This document shows, in pieces, positions 43,823 through 52,453 of a DNA stretch of 64,000 bases. The stretch is from positions 3,254,001-3,318,000 of the forward strand of contig NZ_JAMCOS010000001.1 of the NCBI RefSeq assembly GCF_028069655.1, read 5' to 3'. Both the position numbers and the translations under genes were made by a program. The notes beneath the pieces were generated by a model, which worked only from the letters and a program-made list of their open reading frames with translations, ran no database searches and was not told the origin of the DNA. Numbering within the stretch: the first letter of the stretch is position 1; every line of letters starts with the position of its first letter. Origin of the DNA: Acidovorax sp. NCPPB 4044. Its GTDB lineage: Bacteria; Pseudomonadota; Gammaproteobacteria; Burkholderiales; Burkholderiaceae_C.

Positions 43823-46800
43823 GCCATGACCTCCACTCGCATAACGTTCCCTCCCTCGGTGACCTGTTCAATCTGCTCAGCCATGGCCGGCAGCGGCGCG
43901 GTGTTATCCGCAGTCCGCTCGCCCGCGGCGCGCAGGGCGGCAACTTCCTGCCGCAGCGCGCGCACCTCTGCAACCAGCTCCGCCTGGTCGGATCCCCCGC
44001 CGGCCGCGAGCAGCGCCCGCGTGTCCACCGCGTTGTAGATCCGCGCCGGCGGCATGTAGGCCAGCTCCGGCCCACGCTCGCCCACCACCGCCCAGCCGCC
44101 CGCATGCGAGCCGCCCGAGGCGAAGGCAGGGATGCCCACGCTCGCCGCAGCTTTCATCCAATCCGAAACGAAGTACCCGCTCAGGATCGAGAGGTCGTCC
44201 AGAGTGCCGCCCGCGGCCTTGATCGCCGTCAGCAGTCCCAACAGGTTGCCGGTCCCGTCGTAGGAGTGGTACAGCGGAGCGAGCGCATCCAGCTTGGCGA
44301 TCAGCGCCTGGTCGATCACCGCCTCGTAGCCCACGCCCGCCGTCCCGAGGGACATCACGCGCCGGTACTTGGCTTCCGCCGCCGCGCCGGCACCAGCGCC
44401 CGCACCGCCGCTCGATCCACCCCACGCCGCGGCGCTGCCCAATTTCTCGGGCTTGACCTGGTTGGTTGCGCCGAGCGACTCCGCCAGACGGTCGATAGCG
44501 TCAGCCACACTCAGCGTCGCGTCGAAAGTGCCGTTGGCGATGTCGATCTGGCGGCGCCAGTAGTCCAGCATCTCCTGCTGGGCCTTCAACTGCCGGTTGA
44601 TCGTCTCGGTCTGCAGATCCAGGGCCTTGCCCTGCGCCTCCAGCGCCTCCAGTTGCTGCTCCGCGGCCGTCTTCTGCTTCCCGCTCACCGCCTCGATGCC
44701 GGACAGCATCCCAGCCAGCACCAGCTTGTCGCGATCGGCTTCGAACTGCGTGGCGTACTGGCCCGCATCCAGCCCGCCGCGTGCAGCCCCAATGGCCTCC
44801 TGCAGCGCGGCCTGCTCCGGCAGGTAGCCCGTGGTGCGCGCCGCCGCCAGCGCCTGCTCCACGAATGCCCAGCCCTGCGCGGCCTGCATCGTCGCGGTGC
44901 TCTCGACCTGCCCGTAAAGCTCCCGAGCGTTGGATCGGACCAGATCGAAGACGCCGGTGATCAGCGACAGCGACTCCTGCGCCAGCTCGCGCTGCGTGTT
45001 GATCGCCGTGCGCTGCGCGTCCACCGCTTCGAGCTGCGCATTGAGCTTCTCGGTTTCGAGCGTGACCGCGTTCTGCAGGCGCGTGTACGCCGTCTCGCGG
45101 GCGCGCTGCGCGTTGGCCAGGGCCTCCGCCGCGTCCTCGGCCTTGTAGATCTCAATGACCATGCGGGCGAGTTCGGGGTTGAGGTTGAGGAGCGCGTAAT
45201 ACTCCTGCAGGCGCCGAAGGTCCAGGGCCTCGCGGTCCTTGCCTTGGGCGATGAGCAGGCGCTGCTCCAGATCCCGGCCCTTGTCGGTGATCTCTTGCAG
45301 CTTGCGCGCCGCCTCCTCCTGTTTCCGCGCCGCCTCCTCCGCAGCCGTGCCGGAGTTCTCCGCGGCGACCGCGATCGAATCGAAAGCCCCGGCCAGCTGC
45401 AGCAGCACCGCGTAGGCTTTCCGCCCCGCCTCGGTGCTCAGGTCTTGCGCCTCCACCAAGCCACGGTACTGCGCGCGCGCGTCCGTCGCATCAATGTCGG
45501 GCAGCTTGATGTCCAGCGACCCGAGTTGTTCCTCCACTTGTCGCTTCAGGTTCGCACGGCGCTCATCATCGGAGAAAAATTTCTCGTAGTAAGAGCCCAG
45601 GTTGGTTTGGAGCTTGTCGAAACCCCCGGATAGCTGAGCGATGCCGGCCGCGGCGTCGAACGACAGATCGGCCAGGGAATCCAGGCCCATCGCATCCAGC
45701 GCGAGCTTGAAGTTCGACACCCCGGCGATCTGCACATTGATGCTGGTCAGCAGTGCGTCCACAGCGTCGGCCGACAGCGCCTCTGCGTCTACACCATCAA
45801 CCATCCTTTTCACCGTCTCCGGGATGTCGGTGACGGACTGCAGGGCTTGGATTGCGCTCTGCTTGAGGTCCAAGGTGAAGTTCTCGAGCGCGGTCTTGAA
45901 ATCCGGGCTGTTGGTGCTGAATTTTTCGTACAGCGTGCCCGCGTAGTTGTCGCCTTTTCCGCTCTCGCCAAAGATCGCACCGTTGCTCAGGGAGCCGCCC
46001 GTGAAGTTTCCGCCCCGCCCCTTGGTGCTGGTCTCCAGCCCTGCCCAGAAGCCAGTAAGCGTCACAGCAGAGCCAAGCTGCTTGAGCATGTCGTTGATGC
46101 CCGTCGCAGTGCCAGCGATTGCCTTGCGGATCGCGTCCTCCTGCGCGGCATCCACCGGGTCGCCCTCCAGGCGGTACGCCTGCCCGTTAGTGAGGGCCGT
46201 GCGGTTGCCGCCCGAGAAATCCCGGTCGTACTGCTGGCCCTCGTAGGTGTAGGTCTGGCCGCGGCGGTTGTTCGTCACGGAGCCGTCGAAGGCCACCGCG
46301 AACTGTCCGCCCGTGCGCGTCTCCCCGGAAAACGCCTTGTCGATCCACTTGCCGATCGTGCTACCGATCACCGCACCGATCGGCCCGCCGAAGTAGGTGC
46401 CAATTGCGGAGCCGATCCCCTCGCCCCACTTCCCCTTCGTGATCGCGATGACAGAGTTCAGATAGCCCAGGCCTTCGCCCACAGCCTCCAACCCGCGGCC
46501 AATCACCGCAGAGTTGTCGATGAGCATGCCGCCGAAAGTTTCCAGACCCGAGTCGAACAGTCGGCCGCCGACGTTGTTGATCAGGTTGCCCGCGTTGCCG
46601 CCGAAGTTCGTAAACCAAGACAGCGAGCCAGTGCCCATGGAATTGCCGCTCAGCGCGCTGGCGGTAGAGCCCCCGCCACCGCCAAGAACCCCCATCAACT
46701 GCCCGACGATGCGCACCACGAACGGCTGCGCGAACATCTTGTAGATCTGGTCGGCTACCGTCGTCTTGAAGGTGGTCACCAGCGACCGCGTGAAGCTCTT

Positions 46801-49650
46801 CCAACCGTCGCGGCCGCTGTTGAGCATGTCGGCGAAGCCTTGGCGGAAGATGTCGTCGTATTGCTTGACGCTGGTTTTCCATTCCTCCAGGAACGCCTTG
46901 CTGCTGGCATTGGCCTTGGCAATCGCTGCCCCCGCCTGCAACCGCGCAATCTCCTCGTCGCGCTGGGTTTGGTTGAACCCCTCGTTCCGGTTAACCGCGG
47001 CGATCTGCTTCTTCAGATCCAGTTCGATCCGGTACTGCTCCAGCGCCACCGCACGCGCCTTCTCCGACATGCCCATGATGGACAGCTCGAACTGCAGCGC
47101 CTCGGTGCTCTCCTCGATCCCCTTCACGTAATCGGTGACGGCCTGGCGGCCGGACTCGCGTGCGCGGCTCTCCGCCACGTAGGCCGCGTCCAGCTCCTCC
47201 TGGATAGCGACCTGCTCCTGGTACAGGGCCTGGGCGCGCTTGATCGCCTCTTTCTCCTTCTCCTGGGCCTCCAGCTTTTCCAGCAACGCCAGCGCGTCGG
47301 CCTTGTGCGCCGCGGTCAGCTTCTTCGAGCCAGCCTCCAGTTGAGCCTGCATCTGCAGGCGCAGCTTGTCCGATTCGGTCAGGCGGCCGGAGTAGCGCAG
47401 CTCCTCGTCGTTCTGGGCGATCTTGGTCTTGATCGAGGCGATCAGCGTTTCGTAGGCGGTCTGCTCCACCCGCGCCCCCGCTCCGGCCTTCTTGCCCATC
47501 GAAACCAGCCGTTCGTTCACGCCGTCCAGGCTGGCCCGGAGGTTTTTCGCTTCCGCGCTGTTTCCCTTGCCTGCATCCTCCAGCGCCTTCAGCGTCGTCC
47601 TCAGAAGGTCGCCGTGTGCACGCACATCAGCCATCGAAGAGGCCAGGGATTTGTAGCCCTTTGCAGCCTCCATTGCCGCCTTGACCTGATCGTCAAGCCC
47701 AGTGACCGCCGGAACGCGCGCAGGCGCGAAAGAGCCCGTGGCGCCGCCAGTGTTGTCACCCCAGGATCCGGAAGCACCGCCAGTGGATGCGGGCTGCGCT
47801 GCGAAGGAGCGGTACACCATCCCGTTCAGGCCGCCCTTGAACTGCTCTTCAAGCCAGGCCGGCGGCCGCACTTTCCCAAGCCATTCGATCAGGCTTGCCA
47901 CCTTGGAGATAAGCCCGGCCAGGAGTTCGTTTGCGGCACGGAAAGGCTTCGCATCGCCGACCTTGGATGTCATGGTGTTCCACGCATTTCCAAGCTCGTT
48001 GACGGAGCTTTGCAATGGCGTCATGGCCTCCTGGGCCAGCCCCTGGGTGCTGGCCTTGAGCGCGTCCAGCAACACCGCTTGCGCTCCCGCCTTGTCACCC
48101 ATCTTCAACATCGCCTCGATGGCAAGCATTTGGCTGGCCGTCAGGATGTTGAGCGCCTCGTCAAGCTGCTTGGCTCCCTTGGCTGGGTCGTTGAACGCCT
48201 CAGCCAGCACCTTGGCCGCCTTCGGCGCGGTCGTGCCCGTGGCGGCCGCGAAGTCGGCGACGCTCAGAGCAAGATCCTTGAAGAGTTGGCCGCCCACCTC
48301 GCGCGTCTGCAGAAACTCGCCGATCACGGCCTTTGCCACCGTCTTGCTGACGTCCGGCAAGAGCATCAGATCCCGCTGCAGAGCCTTGATGTCAGCGCGA
48401 GTCAGTTCGGCGGCGCGACCAGTGGCTTCCAGTTGGACGGCGATGCCATTCGAAGACCGGAGGGACTCCTCCGCCTTGTACATCGCATATCCGAGCGCCG
48501 CAAAGCCAGCCGCCGCGAGCGTGACCGGGTTGATCAGCCTCAGCAAGTAGCCAGCCATCGCACGCACGGCATTACCCGCGCCACCGAATTGGTCCTTGAT
48601 CTGTCCGCCCTGCTGCAGGAAAACCGTCAGCGGCGCTTGCCCACCCTGGAGCGAGACGACAATGTCGGTGAACTGCGCCGGCAGCCCGCGCAGCGCGGCA
48701 GCGGTCTGCCCGGCGGAAATCCCCACCTTGCCGAGCCCCTGCTCCTGCTCCCGCAGGCGCGCGATCATCGGAGCGGCCTTGTCGGAGACGCCCAGCTGCG
48801 CCGCCTGCATGGCTAGCAGTTCGGAACGCGTCTTGCCGATGCTGTCGGCCTGCCCCTGCAGCGAGGTCAGAAACGAATTCTGCGCTGCAAGCTTCCGCTC
48901 CGCGGCCTCCTGCTGGTCAAGCACCTGCGTGAGGGCGGAAACAGCATCGGCACGGCGCCGGGCCTGCGCCGCGGCCTCGCGCTCACGCTCGAATGCGGGC
49001 ACGGCAGCCAGCTCGCGCTCGCGCGCTTCCTGGATGTCGAGCGCCTGCGTGAGCGCATAGGTGGCGTCTGCGCGCCGCTTCGCCTGTATGGCAGCTTCCT
49101 GCTCGCGCTCGAAAGCGGGCAGCGCTGCGATTTCGCGCTGCTTCGCCTCCAGTTGGTCCAGGGCGGCCGTCCAGATGCGAACGTACTCGGCATCCTGCAC
49201 CAGCTTCTTCGCGGCGGCGTGCTGCTGCTCGAATAGCGCCGCACCAGCGGCCTCCCGTTGCACTGCGAGCATGCGCTCCTGCTCTGCGCGCAGCAGCCGC
49301 AGTGCGTCCAGTTGCCCCGCGATGGCCCCAGCGTCGGCGCCCCGCATGCGCGCGAGCTGCTCCAGGCCCTCCACAGACTTCAGGCTATAGCCCTGGGCCT
49401 CCACAATCGCGCGCTGTTGCTCTGCGATGGCCCGCTTTGCGGCGGTCGCGAGCGACGCATTGGCGCGCTCCATCGCCTTGGCGCTCTGGTCGGCCTTCCC
49501 ACCCAAGCTTTCGAGCGACTGAGCAGCGGTATCCCCGGCTTGCTTGACCGTGGACGCCATCTTGCGGGCGCCCGTCTCGACGCGTGCGAGGGCCTGCTCG
49601 CCCTTCGTCACGTCCATATCGAATTCGCCCTGTACCTTCAGATCGGACAT
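43819..49650 (-). CDS. Tape measure protein
   Basis: 1943 residues, the longest phage gene. Helical throughout with heptad-like coils, hydrophobic segments near residues 365-395 (YLLRLINPVTLAAAGFAALG) and 960-990, and the usual C-terminal Gly-rich, pre-hub segment (PAFASGGSHAGGWAVVGERG) found in tape measures. Its length sets tail length. The start at 49,650 (MSDLKVQGEFD) is used. Contains the 120-bp tandem repeat listed separately. The TA module and its terminators lie between this gene and its chaperones. Confidence 0.93.
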   Translation of the reverse strand: MSDLKVQGEFDMDVTKGEQALARVETGARKMASTVKQAGDTAAQSLESLGGKADQSAKAMERANASLATAAKRAIAEQQRAIVEAQGYSLKSVEGLEQLARMRGADAGAIAGQLDALRLLRAEQERMLAVQREAAGAALFEQQHAAAKKLVQDAEYVRIWTAALDQLEAKQREIAALPAFEREQEAAIQAKRRADATYALTQALDIQEARERELAAVPAFEREREAAAQARRRADAVSALTQVLDQQEAAERKLAAQNSFLTSLQGQADSIGKTRSELLAMQAAQLGVSDKAAPMIARLREQEQGLGKVGISAGQTAAALRGLPAQFTDIVVSLQGGQAPLTVFLQQGGQIKDQFGGAGNAVRAMAGYLLRLINPVTLAAAGFAALGYAMYKAEESLRSSNGIAVQLEATGRAAELTRADIKALQRDLMLLPDVSKTVAKAVIGEFLQTREVGGQLFKDLALSVADFAAATGTTAPKAAKVLAEAFNDPAKGAKQLDEALNILTASQMLAIEAMLKMGDKAGAQAVLLDALKASTQGLAQEAMTPLQSSVNELGNAWNTMTSKVGDAKPFRAANELLAGLISKVASLIEWLGKVRPPAWLEEQFKGGLNGMVYRSFAAQPASTGGASGSWGDNTGGATGSFAPARVPAVTGLDDQVKAAMEAAKGYKSLASSMADVRAHGDLLRTTLKALEDAGKGNSAEAKNLRASLDGVNERLVSMGKKAGAGARVEQTAYETLIASIKTKIAQNDEELRYSGRLTESDKLRLQMQAQLEAGSKKLTAAHKADALALLEKLEAQEKEKEAIKRAQALYQEQVAIQEELDAAYVAESRARESGRQAVTDYVKGIEESTEALQFELSIMGMSEKARAVALEQYRIELDLKKQIAAVNRNEGFNQTQRDEEIARLQAGAAIAKANASSKAFLEEWKTSVKQYDDIFRQGFADMLNSGRDGWKSFTRSLVTTFKTTVADQIYKMFAQPFVVRIVGQLMGVLGGGGGSTASALSGNSMGTGSLSWFTNFGGNAGNLINNVGGRLFDSGLETFGGMLIDNSAVIGRGLEAVGEGLGYLNSVIAITKGKWGEGIGSAIGTYFGGPIGAVIGSTIGKWIDKAFSGETRTGGQFAVAFDGSVTNNRRGQTYTYEGQQYDRDFSGGNRTALTNGQAYRLEGDPVDAAQEDAIRKAIAGTATGINDMLKQLGSAVTLTGFWAGLETSTKGRGGNFTGGSLSNGAIFGESGKGDNYAGTLYEKFSTNSPDFKTALENFTLDLKQSAIQALQSVTDIPETVKRMVDGVDAEALSADAVDALLTSINVQIAGVSNFKLALDAMGLDSLADLSFDAAAGIAQLSGGFDKLQTNLGSYYEKFFSDDERRANLKRQVEEQLGSLDIKLPDIDATDARAQYRGLVEAQDLSTEAGRKAYAVLLQLAGAFDSIAVAAENSGTAAEEAARKQEEAARKLQEITDKGRDLEQRLLIAQGKDREALDLRRLQEYYALLNLNPELARMVIEIYKAEDAAEALANAQRARETAYTRLQNAVTLETEKLNAQLEAVDAQRTAINTQRELAQESLSLITGVFDLVRSNARELYGQVESTATMQAAQGWAFVEQALAAARTTGYLPEQAALQEAIGAARGGLDAGQYATQFEADRDKLVLAGMLSGIEAVSGKQKTAAEQQLEALEAQGKALDLQTETINRQLKAQQEMLDYWRRQIDIANGTFDATLSVADAIDRLAESLGATNQVKPEKLGSAAAWGGSSGGAGAGAGAAAEAKYRRVMSLGTAGVGYEAVIDQALIAKLDALAPLYHSYDGTGNLLGLLTAIKAAGGTLDDLSILSGYFVSDWMKAAASVGIPAFASGGSHAGGWAVVGERGPELAYMPPARIYNAVDTRALLAAGGGSDQAELVAEVRALRQEVAALRAAGERTADNTAPLPAMAEQIEQVTEGGNVMRVEVMA
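48883..49172 (-). repeat. 120-bp tandem repeat in the tape-measure gene
   Basis: About 2.4 copies of a 40-residue coil. Aligned segments: LPAFEREQEAAIQAKRRADA, VPAFEREREAAAQARRRADA, and ALTQALDIQEARERELAA, ALTQVLDQQEAAERKLAA. Matching DNA landmarks (GAAAGCGGGC at 49,111 and GAATGCGGGC at 48,991) are exactly 120 apart. In-frame gain or loss would change coil length. Confidence 0.8.
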
Positions 49651-49660
49651 GCGCGCACCC

Positions 49661-49724
49661 AAAGAAAAAGCCCCACGACTCGCGCCGCAGGGCTTGGAAA
49701 AGAAAAACCCGCCGAAGCGGGTTG
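49661..49724 (-). terminator. Two tandem terminators after the toxin-antitoxin pair
   Basis: On the minus strand the first hairpin AACCCGC/GCGGGTT (49,723-49,706, 4-nt loop) is followed by TTTTTCTTTT. The second has a 6-bp stem AAGCCC/GGGCTT (49,695-49,668) and then TTTTTCTTT. Both point away from the toxin-antitoxin genes and lie before the tape measure, so late tail transcripts must read through them or restart. Confidence 0.72.
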
Positions 49725-49758
49725 TTTTAGGGGTCAGGCCTCATCGAGCCCTATGGAA

Positions 49759-50073
49759 TCACGGTGCGGCCAATGCCTCATGCACCGCATCGGGCCTGAT
49801 GGAGGCCACCTTCAGCAATGCCTTGGCCGCGCCGGAGGGCTCGCGTCGGCCCTGCTCCCATTCTTGAAAAGTGCGCACCGACACACCCAGCATCTGAGCG
49901 AACTGCGACTGAGAAAGCCCCAGCCGTTGCCTGGCCTCCGCAGCGTGCGTGATCTTGACCACGTTGACCTTGCCGACTTTGCCGGCCTTCACGTCCCGGA
50001 GGGACTGAAGCAGTTCTGCGCCGACGTCGCGATTAGCATCGCGCGCTTCCAGCTCACGCTCATTCAATGCCAT
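49759..50073 (-). CDS. XRE-family antitoxin (HigA/NadS-like)
   Basis: 104 residues from MALNERELEARDANRDV. The C-terminal half is an XRE helix-turn-helix: ARQRLGLSQSQFAQMLGVSV then RTFQEWEQGRREPSGAAKAL. Acts as antitoxin and autorepressor in HigBA-like pairs. It overlaps the toxin gene by 14 nt. Followed by the tandem terminators. Confidence 0.82.
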   Translation of the reverse strand: MALNERELEARDANRDVGAELLQSLRDVKAGKVGKVNVVKITHAAEARQRLGLSQSQFAQMLGVSVRTFQEWEQGRREPSGAAKALLKVASIRPDAVHEALAAP

Positions 50074-50386
50074 GACCAAACTCCTCAGCGATCTGACGCA
50101 GGATGTGCGCCGGGATGTTCTCCACAGCACCTTTGCCGTAGATGACCAATGCCACGACGACGCCATTTGCAAGCCGCGTGGTGTAGATCACACGGACGCC
50201 GCCGCGCTTTCCCTTGCCACCCGCGCCCCACCGCACTTTCCGGCAGCCACCAGAGCCAGGGATCACATCCCCAGCCTCCGGGCTTCCTGCGATGAAGGCC
50301 ACGAACTCACCATGCTCCTCTTCAGACCAGTAGTCCGGCCAATGCTTCGTGAACATTGGAGACTCGATAACGGTGAGCAGCTGCAT
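50060..50386 (-). CDS. RelE/HigB-type toxin
   Basis: 108 residues from MQLLTVIESPMFTKHWPDYW. RelE-like features: EEHGEFVAFIAGSPEAGDVI, VRWGAGGKGKRGGVRVIYT (GxxGK..G..R...Y) and ALVIYGKGAVENI. Such toxins cut mRNA on the ribosome. The order toxin-antitoxin fits HigBA. No Shine-Dalgarno is visible, and the TATAAT of the candidate promoter ends 7 nt upstream of the ATG, so the message may be leaderless. Confidence 0.82.
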   Translation of the reverse strand: MQLLTVIESPMFTKHWPDYWSEEEHGEFVAFIAGSPEAGDVIPGSGGCRKVRWGAGGKGKRGGVRVIYTTRLANGVVVALVIYGKGAVENIPAHILRQIAEEFGHGIE

Positions 50387-50389
50387 GGG

Positions 50390-50415
50390 TAAATTATACG
50401 TCAATGCCGTATTTA
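50390..50415 (-). promoter_or_regulatory. Candidate promoter/operator of the toxin-antitoxin pair
   Basis: A perfect -10 TATAAT on the minus strand (50,398-50,393) inside an inverted repeat with arms TAAATTATACG and CGTATTTA (50,390-50,415, arms differ by a 2-nt insertion). No matching -35 is visible. The region overlaps the end of the tail-chaperone frame. A self-repression site for the antitoxin is inferred. Confidence 0.5.
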
Positions 50416-50757
50416 CTTACCCCCGGCCTTTGGCTTCGGCGCGAATTCCTGCATCGTTTCGATCGCCGCGGCCTCAAGCACCTGGAGGCATGAATGCAGG
50501 TCGTCCCACCCGGCGCTGTCCAGGCCCAGCCGATCCATGAGCGGGTAGATGGCCTCCCACCGAAGCCCGTAGGGCACGCCGCCCATCGGCGGAAGCATCC
50601 AGCGCGTTCCCACGTTGGCCAGCAGCTGCGTGGCCTGCTCGTTGTCGGGCCAGACATCGACCGTCTCGGTCTGGTAGTCCTCCAGCTCGAAGCCCTCTGA
50701 GCGCGCCTCCGATTCGGTGACCGGCGGCTCGTAGAGGGCCCGGCCGATCAGTCGGAG
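50413..50757 (-). CDS. Downstream tail assembly chaperone frame (DUF1799-like), made by -1 frameshift
   Basis: Open in the -1 frame relative to the upstream chaperone: LRLIGRALYEPPVTESEARS, then VDVWPDNEQATQLL, and MLPPMGGVPYGL with a helical end, matching DUF1799. It has no start codon with a good ribosome site at its beginning (the first GTG at 50,613 falls in the middle of the domain). It is therefore best read as the C-terminal part of a fusion of about 287 residues beginning at 51,275. Confidence 0.8.
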   Translation of the reverse strand, partial: LRLIGRALYEPPVTESEARSEGFELEDYQTETVDVWPDNEQATQLLANVGTRWMLPPMGGVPYGLRWEAIYPLMDRLGLDSAGWDDLHSCLQVLEAAAIETMQEFAPKPKAGGK

Positions 50758-51275
50758 TTTCCCAGGCGGCCCTGCACGATCGCGCGGTCGTAGTCGGCAC
50801 AGACCTTCGCGAGCGAGCCCCCGAATTTCTGTTCCAGGTCAGCCAGGTTGTCCGCGCTGAGTTCGTCGGTCAGGCTCCAGGCGGTCGCGAACTGCAGCAC
50901 CAGCGCGGCGTCCTTCGCCATGGCATCGCGGATGCTGGCCTCCATGCCATGCGTGGCGATGTTGGCAATCGCCGTATCGAGGTAGCTCGCGGCTTCAGCG
51001 GTTTCAGGGGTTTCGGCGTCTTCCTCGCCCGTTTCGGGATCGCGGTCGCCTTGGGACGTGGCCTGCGATTCCTTCAACGACTCGAAGACGGCACGCTGGC
51101 GCTCGTCGCGCAGGGCGGCCCATTCGGTCTTGCGCAGAGCCTTGCAGGTGAAGGTCAGCCGCACCTTCTTGCCGTCGAGCTTCGTCAGCACGATGGGCAG
51201 CTTGAACGTGGGCGCCTGGCCTTCGCCGAGGCTCTTGAGGTTCGTGACGGAGACGGTCTTTTCTTTCGTTGCCAT
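50748..51275 (-). CDS. Tail assembly chaperone (lambda gpG-like)
   Basis: 175 residues from MATKEKTVSVTNLKSLGEGQ to GRLGNSD. It occupies the gpG position between the tail tube and the tape measure. Helical C-terminal half (LADLEQKFGGSLAKVCADYD); acidic middle. In lambda-like phages this protein and its frameshifted longer form coat the tape measure before assembly. The stop at 50,748-50,750 is only 7 nt beyond the slippery heptamer. Confidence 0.82.
   Translation of the reverse strand: MATKEKTVSVTNLKSLGEGQAPTFKLPIVLTKLDGKKVRLTFTCKALRKTEWAALRDERQRAVFESLKESQATSQGDRDPETGEEDAETPETAEAASYLDTAIANIATHGMEASIRDAMAKDAALVLQFATAWSLTDELSADNLADLEQKFGGSLAKVCADYDRAIVQGRLGNSD
50757..50763 (-). other. Programmed -1 ribosomal frameshift site GGGAAAC
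   Basis: On the minus strand the codons read ctG GGA AAC, a canonical X-XXY-YYZ heptamer. A slip of one base back continues as CTC CGA CTG in exactly the frame of the DUF1799-like coding region (50,757 minus 50,613 is a multiple of three). Confidence 0.85.
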
Positions 51276-51381
51276 GGTGATGGTCTTTCGCAGGGTTGAA
51301 CATGCCCGTGCCGCAGCCCGCCCGCCCTGCGAAGAGCGATGCGAGCCGCGGTCGGTGCTGGGATGGGCCGGAGCCCGGGAT

Positions 51382-52029
51382 TCAGGCGGCGTAGCGCGTG
51401 CTGATGTTTTGCGCGTTGAACGTGCCCTTGACGGTCACGATCTGGCCTTCAGTGAGGGTTTCTTCCTCGTTGAACGACACGGTGGCCGGGATCAGCGAGA
51501 CGGCGCCGGAGCGGGTGCGGCGGCGAACGATGGTGTCCGCGTTGGTGTCGGACAGCGTCTTCAGGGCGTTGTACGCTGGCGTGCCGATCATGTCGGCGTC
51601 CATGTCGAACGAACGCTGGACGGCATTGAAGCCGTCGTTCAGAGCGATTTCCACGTCGGACTCGATGAACTTGACGTTCACGGTCTTCGCGTCACCGCCG
51701 CTGGTGCTGTGATTCAGCGTCTTGTCCAGGTCCACCCAGGTGCTGACCTTCCGCACACTGCCGGCGCCGCCGCCGGGCGTGTACATCTCGGTGTTGGTGG
51801 TGTTGGCGCCCTCCAGCACGAACGAGTCTGCGAGTGCGGACTTGACGCGGAACGCGCGGAAGTTGAGCCGGCCCCAGCCCGAGAACACCAGGACGATGTC
51901 GCCGTTGCTGTAGCCGTTGGCCACGGAGCTGACGACAGCCTCGGCGGCGTTGGTGATGCCGGTGATGGTTTTCGCGATGGAGAGAGCGGTGGCAACCGAG
52001 TGGATGGTGCCGGTGGGAGTGCGTGCCAT
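51382..52029 (-). CDS. Major tail tube protein
   Basis: 215 residues from MARTPTGTIHSVATALSIAK. Strand-rich; segments typical of siphophage tube proteins: GDIVLVFSGWGRLNFRAFRV, KFIESDVEIALNDGFNAVQR and the closing FNAQNISTRYAA. Many copies form the tail tube. Position between connector genes and chaperones supports this. Confidence 0.82.
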   Translation of the reverse strand: MARTPTGTIHSVATALSIAKTITGITNAAEAVVSSVANGYSNGDIVLVFSGWGRLNFRAFRVKSALADSFVLEGANTTNTEMYTPGGGAGSVRKVSTWVDLDKTLNHSTSGGDAKTVNVKFIESDVEIALNDGFNAVQRSFDMDADMIGTPAYNALKTLSDTNADTIVRRRTRSGAVSLIPATVSFNEEETLTEGQIVTVKGTFNAQNISTRYAA

Positions 52030-52139
52030 GGTGGGCCTTTCGAAGAAACGAGCCCCTGGTGGGGCGGATTTCTGCGAGGCGCATGGCGTCGAGGCCCGAA
52101 GGCGAGGACTGCCGCGAGGCAGGGTGAAAAATCGGGAGG

Positions 52140-52235
52140 TCAGCGCTGCGAATGCAGCCAGTTTTCCCAGGCGGTGATGGCGCCCTTGGCGAGGCGGATG
52201 AGCGCTTCGTGCAGGGCTTTGGTGGGTGGGTTCAT
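52140..52235 (-). CDS. Very small phage protein (31 residues)
   Basis: MNPPTKALHEALIRLAKGAI then TAWENWLHSQR. Amphipathic helix with Trp residues. It is too small for most gene finders. Its ATG overlaps the stop of the preceding Cys-rich gene (ATGA at 52,232-52,235), which supports translation. Role unknown. Confidence 0.6.
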   Translation of the reverse strand: MNPPTKALHEALIRLAKGAITAWENWLHSQR

Positions 52236-52444
52236 CGGTGGATCAATCCGTCAAAGTAGAGACGCGCGATGCGCTGCGTCATGGTTTGTCCACAGTCGCA
52301 GCAGCGGACCAGCTGCTCGCCGTAGTTGAAGCAATCGGCAGGAACCGGATCGAAGCTGCGGTTGTGGCCACATGGCTCGGTTGCGCAGGTGTGCGCCGAA
52401 GCGACAACCGCGGAGCCGATCTCCTGGAATTCGAAGATACCCAT
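52232..52444 (-). CDS. Cys-rich small protein, possible zinc ribbon
   Basis: 70 residues from MGIFEFQEIGSAVVASAHTC. Cysteines and His arranged CATEPCGHNRSF, ADCFNYGEQLV and RCCDCGQ suggest metal binding. GGAGG lies 4-5 nt before the ATG. Coupled to the 31-residue gene below and close to the tail-terminator gene above. Confidence 0.6.
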   Translation of the reverse strand: MGIFEFQEIGSAVVASAHTCATEPCGHNRSFDPVPADCFNYGEQLVRCCDCGQTMTQRIARLYFDGLIHR

Positions 52445-52453
52445 CAGGCCTCC

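Noticed and set aside
45847..48816. 989-residue open frame on the plus strand inside the tape-measure gene
   Set aside because: Exact antisense to the tape measure; high-GC codon use leaves antisense frames open. No ribosome site and no recognisable domain.
48883..49172. CRISPR-like direct repeats
   Set aside because: Units are 120 bp, in frame, diverged and within a structural gene; there are no spacers.
50394..50657. Alternative frame as the second tail chaperone
   Set aside because: Its product is Arg/Pro/Trp-rich without family features, while the neighbouring frame reached by the slippery site matches DUF1799.
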